From assembly GCA_004298045.1 (NCBI GenBank), contig SCRM01000005.1, positions 225,126 to 289,125 on the forward strand: 64,000 nucleotides of DNA, in the 5' to 3' direction. Below, piece after piece: positions 57,773 to 64,000 of the stretch. Each line of letters opens with the position of its first letter. Position 1 is the first letter of the stretch. The notes beneath the pieces are model-generated. The model did not search any database and was not told where the DNA came from. It saw nothing but the letters and a program-made list of their open reading frames with translations. The translations under genes and the position numbers were made by a program. This stretch comes from Rhodanobacter sp. Its GTDB lineage: Bacteria; Pseudomonadota; Gammaproteobacteria; Xanthomonadales; Rhodanobacteraceae.

Positions 57773-59809
57773 ATGGTGCTTTCCACCTCCATCCTGTTGA
57801 TCATCGCGCTGGCACCACTCGCTGGCTGCCTGATTGCCGGCCTGCTGCGCCATCAGGTCGGGCGCGTGGGCTCGCACACGGTGACCATCGCCGGCCTGGC
57901 GCTGTCGACCGCGCTGTCGTTCTACGTGCTCTACCAGCTGGTGTGGGGGGGCGCCCAGGCGTACGACGAAAACATCTACACCTGGTTCCAGGTCGGGCAC
58001 ATCAACGCCAGCTTCGGCTTCATGATCGACCGCCTGTCCGCGCTGATGATGGCGGTGGTGAGCTTCGTTTCGCTCCTGGTGCACATCTACACCATCGGCT
58101 ACATGGCCGAGGACCCCGGCTACCAGCGCTTCTTCAGCTACATCTCGTTGTTCACCTTCTCGATGCTGATCCTGGTGATGGCGAACAACTTCTTCCAGTT
58201 GTTCGTCGGCTGGGAGCTGGTGGGCCTGGTGTCGTATCTGCTGATCGGCTTCTGGTTCAAGAAACCGACCGCGATCTTCGCCAACCTCAAGGCGTTCCTG
58301 GTCAACCGCGTCGGCGACTGGGGCTTCATCCTCGGGATTGCCGCGGTGCTGTACTTCCTCGGCACGCTGGATTACGCCACCGCGTTTGCCGGTGCCTCCA
58401 CGCTGCCCGGCAAGACCCTGGCGATCACCGCCAACACGCACTGGGATGCGGCGACGGTGATCTGCATCCTGTTGTTCGTCGGCGCGATGGGCAAGAGCGC
58501 GCAGGTGCCGTTGCACGTGTGGCTGCCCGATTCGATGGAAGGTCCGACCCCGATCTCGGCGCTGATCCACGCGGCCACGATGGTCACCGCCGGCATCTTC
58601 ATGGTGGCGCGCATGTCGCCGCTGTTCGAGCTGTCGTCCACGGCACTGAGCTTCGTGATGGTGATCGGCGCGACCGGCGCCTTGTTCACCGGTTTGATCG
58701 GCGTGGTGCACAACGACATCAAGCGCGTGATCGCGTATTCCACGCTGTCGCAGCTGGGCTACATGACGGTGGCGCTCGGCGTGTCGATGTATGCCGGCGC
58801 GGTGTTCCATCTGATGACGCATGCGTTCTTCAAGGCGCTGCTGTTCCTCGGTTCGGGCTCGGTCATCATGGCCATGCACCACAACCAGGACATGCGCTAC
58901 ATGGGCGGCCTGCGCAAGTACATGCCGATCACCTGGCTGACGATGTGGGCTGGCTCGCTGGCGCTGGTGGCGTTCCCGTTCACCTCGGGCTTCTACTCGA
59001 AGGATCTCATCATCGAGACCGTCGGCGAGTCGCATCGCTGGGGCGCGAACTACGCGTATTTCTGCGTGTATCTCGGCGTGTTCGTCACCTCGCTGTACAC
59101 CTTCCGCATGATGTACCTGACGTTCCACGGCAAGGAGCGCTTCAGCGTCGATCATCATCTCGACCCGCATGACGAGCATGCCGCGCACCATCACCCGGAA
59201 GTGCTGCCGCACGCGCCGAAAGAGTCGCCGCTGGTGGTGACGATCCCGCTGATCCTCTTGGCGATTCCGTCGATCGTGATCGGCTACTTCACGGTCAAGC
59301 CATTGCTGTTCGGCAACTGGTTTGGCAATTCGATCTACGTCGACCCGGCAAACAATCCGATGGCGGAAATCGCCGAGCACTTCACCAATGCGGCCGCGAT
59401 GGGGCTGCACGGTATTTCGCTCCTCGGGCCGTTTGGCCTGGTGGTGCTGGCGTTCGTCATCCAGACCTATATCTACCTGTTCAACCCGGTGGTGGCGGAT
59501 CGCATCAAGCGCCTGCTCAAGCCGTTGTGGGTGGTGCTCGATCGCAAATACTGGATGGACGACATCCAGTACGGGTTGTTCGCCTCGGGTGGTCGCTGGC
59601 TGAGCCACGTGTTCCGGCGCGTCAGCGAGGGCATGATCATCGATGGCGCGATGGTGAACGGTACCGTGCATCGCACGCACGACATTGCCCGTGGCATGCG
59701 GCGGCTGCAGACCGGTTACCTCTACCAGTACGCGTTCGCGATGATCGTCGGCCTGATTCTGCTGCTCGGGGCGTATCTGCTGTTTGGCCCGATGCTGGCA
59801 GCGCAATAA
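57773..59809 (+). CDS. nuoL: NADH:quinone oxidoreductase subunit L
   Basis: A 678-residue antiporter-like pump subunit with the long lateral helix at its C-terminus. VGWELVGLVSYLLIGFWF, KSAQVPLHVWLPDSMEGPTP and LIHAATMVTAGIFMVARM are diagnostic. A His-rich loop (HHLDPHDEHAAHHHP) lies late in the protein. Confidence 0.98.
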   Translation: MVLSTSILLIIALAPLAGCLIAGLLRHQVGRVGSHTVTIAGLALSTALSFYVLYQLVWGGAQAYDENIYTWFQVGHINASFGFMIDRLSALMMAVVSFVSLLVHIYTIGYMAEDPGYQRFFSYISLFTFSMLILVMANNFFQLFVGWELVGLVSYLLIGFWFKKPTAIFANLKAFLVNRVGDWGFILGIAAVLYFLGTLDYATAFAGASTLPGKTLAITANTHWDAATVICILLFVGAMGKSAQVPLHVWLPDSMEGPTPISALIHAATMVTAGIFMVARMSPLFELSSTALSFVMVIGATGALFTGLIGVVHNDIKRVIAYSTLSQLGYMTVALGVSMYAGAVFHLMTHAFFKALLFLGSGSVIMAMHHNQDMRYMGGLRKYMPITWLTMWAGSLALVAFPFTSGFYSKDLIIETVGESHRWGANYAYFCVYLGVFVTSLYTFRMMYLTFHGKERFSVDHHLDPHDEHAAHHHPEVLPHAPKESPLVVTIPLILLAIPSIVIGYFTVKPLLFGNWFGNSIYVDPANNPMAEIAEHFTNAAAMGLHGISLLGPFGLVVLAFVIQTYIYLFNPVVADRIKRLLKPLWVVLDRKYWMDDIQYGLFASGGRWLSHVFRRVSEGMIIDGAMVNGTVHRTHDIARGMRRLQTGYLYQYAFAMIVGLILLLGAYLLFGPMLAAQ

Positions 59810-59824
59810 GGGAAGCAAGCAAAC

Positions 59825-61333
59825 ATGTTCAATCACTTGCTCAGCCTGCTCATCTGGCTGCCGCTCGCCGGCACCGTGCCGGTGCTCATGGCCGGATCGA
59901 GCCGACCGAACCTCGCCCGTTGGCTGGCACTGCTGTTCATGGTGCTGACCTTCGTCGCCAGCCTGTTCCTGCTGCCGCAGTACAACGCGGATCTGGGCGG
60001 CATGCAGCTGGTCGAGCACCACGCGTGGGCGAGCACGATCAATGTGCACTACAACCTCGCGGTGGACGGCATCTCGATCGCGCTGATCATCCTCACCACC
60101 ATCATCGGCGTGCTCGTCGTGGCCGGTGCGTGGGAGATCATCAAGACCAACACGCACCAGTACATGGCGGCGATGCTGGCACTGGAAAGCATGCTGATCG
60201 GCGTGTTCTGCGCGACCGACGCCTTGCTGTTCTACGTGTTCTTCGAAGCGATGCTGATCCCGATGTTCATCCTGATTGGCGTCTGGGGCGGCCCGCGGCG
60301 CGTGTACGCGACGCTGAAGTTTTTCATCTACACCTTCCTCGGCTCGATCTGCTTTTTGATCGGCATCCTGTACCTGTACAGCAAGGCCGGCACCTTCGAC
60401 CTGCACACGCTCGCCGCGCTGCCGCTGTCGATGACCGAGCAAAGCTGGTTGTTCGGCGCGTTCGTGCTCGCGTTCGCGATCAAGGTGCCGATGGTGCCGG
60501 TGCACACCTGGCTGCCGGACGCACACGTGGAGGCGCCGACCGGCGGCTCGGTGTACCTGGCGGCGGTGATGCTGAAGGTCGGCACCTACGGCATGCTGCG
60601 TTTCATCCTGCCGATCACGCCGGACGCGGGCATGCACTACATGTGGCTGATCGTGGTGCTGAGCCTCGTCGCGATCATCTACATCGGCTACGTGGCGCTG
60701 ACCCAGGAGGACATGAAGAAGCTGGTCGCGTATTCCTCGATCGCGCACATGGGTTTCGTCACCCTCGGCATGTTCATCGCCTTCGTGCTGGTGCGTGACC
60801 TGGGTAGCGTCGAGACCGCCCGCCTGGGCATGCAGGGTGCGGTGATCCAGATGATTTCGCACGGCTTCGTCTCCGGCGCGATGTTCACCTGCATCGGCAT
60901 CATGTACGACCAGTTGCACACCCGCATCATCAAGGAGTACGGCGGCCTGGTGAACGTGATGCCGTGGTTTGCGGTGTTCTACGTGCTGTTCGCGTTTTCC
61001 AACACCGGTCTGCCGGGCACCAGCGGTTTCGTCGGCGAGTTCATGGTGATCCTCGCCAGCTTCCACATGAGTGCGTGGGTGGCTTTCTTCGCGGCCTTCA
61101 CCCTGGTGATCGGTGCGGGCTACACCCTGTGGCTGGTCAAGCGCGTGATGTGGGGCCGCATCCACAACCCGCACGTGGCCCAGATGCGCGACATCAACAA
61201 GCGCGAGGCGTTCGTGCTGACCGTGTTTGCGCTGATGATCCTGTTCATCGGCATCTGGCCGCAACCGCTGGTGCACCTCACGGACAGTTCGGTGGCGCAG
61301 CTCGTGCAGCAGCTCGCCATTCACAAGCTTTGA
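59825..61333 (+). CDS. nuoM: NADH:quinone oxidoreductase subunit M
   Basis: A 502-residue antiporter-like pump subunit. FFEAMLIPMFILIGVWGG, FAIKVPMVPVHTWLPDAHVE and VAYSSIAHMGFVTLGMF carry the conserved Lys and Glu of the channel. Confidence 0.98.
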   Translation: MFNHLLSLLIWLPLAGTVPVLMAGSSRPNLARWLALLFMVLTFVASLFLLPQYNADLGGMQLVEHHAWASTINVHYNLAVDGISIALIILTTIIGVLVVAGAWEIIKTNTHQYMAAMLALESMLIGVFCATDALLFYVFFEAMLIPMFILIGVWGGPRRVYATLKFFIYTFLGSICFLIGILYLYSKAGTFDLHTLAALPLSMTEQSWLFGAFVLAFAIKVPMVPVHTWLPDAHVEAPTGGSVYLAAVMLKVGTYGMLRFILPITPDAGMHYMWLIVVLSLVAIIYIGYVALTQEDMKKLVAYSSIAHMGFVTLGMFIAFVLVRDLGSVETARLGMQGAVIQMISHGFVSGAMFTCIGIMYDQLHTRIIKEYGGLVNVMPWFAVFYVLFAFSNTGLPGTSGFVGEFMVILASFHMSAWVAFFAAFTLVIGAGYTLWLVKRVMWGRIHNPHVAQMRDINKREAFVLTVFALMILFIGIWPQPLVHLTDSSVAQLVQQLAIHKL

Positions 61334-61345
61334 TCGGGATAGAAC

Positions 61346-62788
61346 ATGCCAACTATCAATGACATCCTGGTCCTGTTGCCGGAGTTTTATCTGGTGGCGG
61401 CCGCCTGCCTGCTGCTGCTGATGGATGCCTTCATCAAGCCGGAGCAGCGCGGCACCTTGCACTGGTGCTCGATCGTGGTGCTGCTGGTGGCGATCTATCT
61501 CGTGATTGCCGGCCAGCCGGACGTCACCGTCACCGCGTTCGGCAACATGTTCATCCGCGACCCGGCGTCCGAAATCATCAAGGTGTTCGTGCTGTTGTGC
61601 ACGGTGCTGGTGTTCATCTTTTCGCGTCCGTATCTCATCGACCGCAAGCGTTTCGTCGGCGAGTTCTACACGCTGATGATCTTTGCCGTGATCGGCGTGA
61701 TGTTGATGGTGTCGGCCGGCAACCTGGTGATGATCTACCTCGGGCTGGAGATGCTGACGCTGTCGTCCTACGCGCTGGTCGCGCTCAACCGCGACTCGCC
61801 GCTGTCGTCCGAAGCCGCGATCAAGTACTTCGTGCTCGGTGCGCTCACCTCGGGCATGCTGCTGTACGGCATGTCGATGGTGTACGGCGCGGCCGGCACG
61901 CTCGACCTCGCGCAATTGCACGAGGCGATCGCGCAGGGCACGGTGTCGCGGCTGATGGTGTTCGGCCTGATCTTCATGCTGGTCGGCATTGCCTTCGAGC
62001 TGGGCGCGGCGCCGTTCCACATGTGGATCCCGGATGTCTACCAGGGCGCCTCGACGCCGGTGACCACGTTCATCGCATCGGTGTCCAAGCTGGCAGCGTT
62101 CGGCCTGGCGTGGCGGCTGCTGGACACCGGCCTGGCCGGGTTGTCCAACTACTGGCAGCCGATGCTGGCGGTGATCTCGGTGCTGTCGATGGGTATCGGC
62201 AACCTGGTCGCGCTCGTGCAGACCAACATCAAGCGCATGCTCGCGTACTCGACCATCGCGCACATGGGCTTCCTGCTGATGGGCATCACCAACGCAACGC
62301 CGGGCGGTTACGCCAGCGCGATGTTCTACGCGATCTGCTATGCGCTGATGAGCACCGTCGCTTTCGGCGTGGTGCTGGCGATGGCGCGTGCGGGCTTCGA
62401 GTGCGAGGAAATCTCCGACCTCAAGGGCCTCAACGAGCGTTCGCCGTGGTTTGCTGGCATGATGGCGATCTCGATGTTCTCGCTGGCCGGCGTGCCGCCG
62501 CTGTTCGGCTTCTACGCGAAGTACCTGGTGCTGCAGGCAGCGATCAACGCCGGTTACTTGTGGCTGGCGATTTGCGGCATTGTGATGGCCATCATCGGTC
62601 TGTGGTACTACCTGCACGTCATCAAGGTGATGTACTTCGACCAGCCGGAAGAAGGCGGTGCCACGGTTTCCGCCTCCGACAGTTCGTTGCGCGTCGTACT
62701 CTCGCTCAACGGCCTCGCGCTGCTGGCGCTCGGCGTGTACTGGGGTCCGCTGCTGGGCTGGTGCCGGCGCTCGCTCGGCTTGAGCTGA
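61346..62788 (+). CDS. nuoN: NADH:quinone oxidoreductase subunit N
   Basis: A 480-residue third antiporter-like subunit, last gene of the operon. LGLEMLTLSSYALVALNR, GAAPFHMWIPDVYQGASTP and MLAYSTIAHMGFLLMGI are conserved. Confidence 0.98.
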   Translation: MPTINDILVLLPEFYLVAAACLLLLMDAFIKPEQRGTLHWCSIVVLLVAIYLVIAGQPDVTVTAFGNMFIRDPASEIIKVFVLLCTVLVFIFSRPYLIDRKRFVGEFYTLMIFAVIGVMLMVSAGNLVMIYLGLEMLTLSSYALVALNRDSPLSSEAAIKYFVLGALTSGMLLYGMSMVYGAAGTLDLAQLHEAIAQGTVSRLMVFGLIFMLVGIAFELGAAPFHMWIPDVYQGASTPVTTFIASVSKLAAFGLAWRLLDTGLAGLSNYWQPMLAVISVLSMGIGNLVALVQTNIKRMLAYSTIAHMGFLLMGITNATPGGYASAMFYAICYALMSTVAFGVVLAMARAGFECEEISDLKGLNERSPWFAGMMAISMFSLAGVPPLFGFYAKYLVLQAAINAGYLWLAICGIVMAIIGLWYYLHVIKVMYFDQPEEGGATVSASDSSLRVVLSLNGLALLALGVYWGPLLGWCRRSLGLS

Positions 62789-62799
62789 GGTAGCGCGAA

Positions 62800-62827
62800 G
62801 GCCGGCGCGGCAGGATCAGCGCCGGCC
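62800..62827. terminator. Bidirectional terminator hairpin after nuoN
   Basis: GGCCGGCGC and GCGCCGGCC pair perfectly over 9 bp. The structure overlaps the end of the convergent YVTN gene and could end both transcripts. Confidence 0.6.
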
Positions 62828-63817
62828 AACGGCCAGCCAGAACGGCAGCTTGCCGCGGGTTGGCAACTGGGCAACGACCTGCAGCGTGCGGGCGTCGATC
62901 ACGGCGACCCGGTCGGTGGCAGTCACCCCGGCGTAGATCCAGTGCCCGTCCCGGCTCGCCCGCACGCCATGCGGACCCTGGCCGACATTGATGCGCCGGA
63001 TCACCTTGTACGTCTTCGGGTTGATCACGTCGACGAAGTGGTCGGCTACGGCGCCGGTGACAACGAGGCCACTGCCGGGGACGACGTCGATGCCGGCGTG
63101 TCCGAGACCGACGGGGATCACCGCGAGCACCTTGCGGGTGGCAAGGTCGACCGCGGCCACCTTGCCGACGAAGCCGCGAATCCACAGCGTCTTGCCGTCC
63201 GCCGAGAGCGCGAGGTTGTGCGGGTGGTCGAGGCCGGGCACCGGGAACGTGGCAGTCACGGTCTTCTTGCGCAGATCGATCACGGCGACCTTGCCTTCGC
63301 CCTGCAGCGTGACGTAGGCCAGCTTGCCGTCGGCGTTGAACAGCGCGTTGTGCGGGTTGTTGCCTACCGCGATAGTGGTGAGCGGCTTGCGCGCGACCAG
63401 ATCAAGCAAGGTGACCGCGCCGGCACCGGCGCCGATCGCCAGACCGGTGCGGCCGTCCGGGCTGATCGCGACGCCCTGCGGCGTGGCGCCGACGGAGAAG
63501 GTCGCGAGGCGCTTGCCGTCATGCGCGTCGATCAGCCAGGCCTTCGGCAGCGTCGCACTGCTCACCAGGAGATGGTTGCCATGCGGCCCCAGCGCGAGGT
63601 AATGCGCACCGGGGAGCGCGTCGAAGACCTGGCCGGTTTGCAGGTTTTCGACCGCGCTGCTGGCCTGCAACGCAATGTAGGTCGCGCCGGGAAGCTGCGG
63701 GTTTGGCGTTGCAGCCTGGCTGCTTCCAACCACCAGCGCCAGCAGGACGACGGTGATGAACAGCGGCCGGTGGCGTGGCGATCGCGTGGCCGCAGCAGCG
63801 GAGGTAACGTGGCGCAT
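62816..63817 (-). CDS. Secreted YVTN-repeat beta-propeller protein
   Basis: A 333-residue exported protein. After a signal peptide (LFITVVLLALVVGSSQAA) it has about seven beta-propeller blades with the pattern VGxxPHxxxxSxDGxxxYVxxxxxxxVxVID, for example VGNNPHNALFNADGKLAYVT and VGQGPHGVRASRDGHWIYAG. Such proteins are often surface or periplasmic binding scaffolds. GGAG precedes the ATG. No enzyme motif is evident, and no neighbour hints at a partner. Confidence 0.85.
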   Translation of the reverse strand: MRHVTSAAAATRSPRHRPLFITVVLLALVVGSSQAATPNPQLPGATYIALQASSAVENLQTGQVFDALPGAHYLALGPHGNHLLVSSATLPKAWLIDAHDGKRLATFSVGATPQGVAISPDGRTGLAIGAGAGAVTLLDLVARKPLTTIAVGNNPHNALFNADGKLAYVTLQGEGKVAVIDLRKKTVTATFPVPGLDHPHNLALSADGKTLWIRGFVGKVAAVDLATRKVLAVIPVGLGHAGIDVVPGSGLVVTGAVADHFVDVINPKTYKVIRRINVGQGPHGVRASRDGHWIYAGVTATDRVAVIDARTLQVVAQLPTRGKLPFWLAVGRR

Positions 63818-64000
63818 GGGAGGCTCCTGTGGAAGAAAGGGGTGGCAGAGGATTCCCGAAAGTCTCGCCGGGGTGTCATTGCCAGCATCGCGATCACCAG
63901 GGTCGCCAATGCGGATCGCCGGGAAACCTTCGCGCGGGCGGCAGGAGTCATCATCGCCGTATTCCGCCTCATTGCCCGATCCGCCGCAGCGGTTCCCCCG
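63818..64000. other. Right edge, no gene assigned
   Basis: The last 183 bases hold no convincing coding start or end. A minus-strand frame (MRRNTAMMTPAARAKVSRRS) is open but overlaps the propeller gene further on and is probably chance. Confidence 0.4.

Noticed and set aside
57734-62617. 1627-residue minus-strand ORF opposite nuoL-nuoN
   Set aside because: Same shadow effect; the plus strand encodes well-conserved complex I subunits.

Overview
The window is GC-rich chromosomal DNA of a gammaproteobacterium, most likely Xanthomonadales/Lysobacterales (Rhodanobacteraceae- or Xanthomonadaceae-like). This rests on the gene order recA-recX-alaS-csrA-tRNA-Ser, a contiguous fab cluster running into pabB-pabC-mltG-tmk-holB-pilZ, a complete 14-gene nuo operon, and two kinds of short intergenic repeat (GGGATTCGG-type and GTCGGGCTTCAGCCCGAC-type palindromes) that I associate with this order from memory. 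No database search was possible, so the lineage is an inference.

Layout. 0-10 kb: 3' end of htpG, small exported/hypothetical genes, and a thiamine-uptake locus (TPP riboswitch, TonB-dependent receptor, PnuC/PnuT permease) next to a kinase-fold gene; then an AEC permease, Hsp15 and two tandem single-domain response regulators. 10-18.2 kb: DNA repair and housekeeping (mutS, a pncC/cinA-like gene, recA, recX, alaS, csrA, tRNA-Ser(GCU)). 18.2-28.6 kb: an integrated element of about 10.4 kb. It lies between 17-bp direct repeats, the left one being the 3' end of tRNA-Ser, and its P4-type integrase sits beside the right repeat. It carries an AlpA-like regulator, a primase/SF3 helicase, an iteron cluster that looks like a replication origin, an HK97-type major capsid protein and a P27-type small terminase. 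Portal, large terminase and tail genes are absent. Near the left end are a DUF2158 gene pair and a two-gene CBASS-like defence operon (CD-NTase plus four-TM effector). The best reading is a phage satellite or remnant carrying anti-phage cargo.

29-36 kb: recR, hinT, an Slp-type lipoprotein, a MoxR/DUF58/TgpA-transglutaminase cluster, and yceF (maf). 36-48 kb: yceD-rpmF-fabH-fabD-fabG-acpP-fabF for fatty-acid initiation and elongation, followed by the tightly overlapping chain pabB-pabC-mltG-tmk-holB-PIG-L, then pilZ. 48-62.8 kb: nuoA-N in canonical order, encoding the whole proton-pumping NADH:quinone oxidoreductase, with one repeat-filled gap between nuoD and nuoE. The window closes with a secreted YVTN beta-propeller gene convergent to nuoN.

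Outside the element nearly all genes are ordinary core genes. The strongest candidates for new biology are the element itself, its origin-like iterons, its defence cargo, and the TPP-controlled transport locus with the adjacent kinase.
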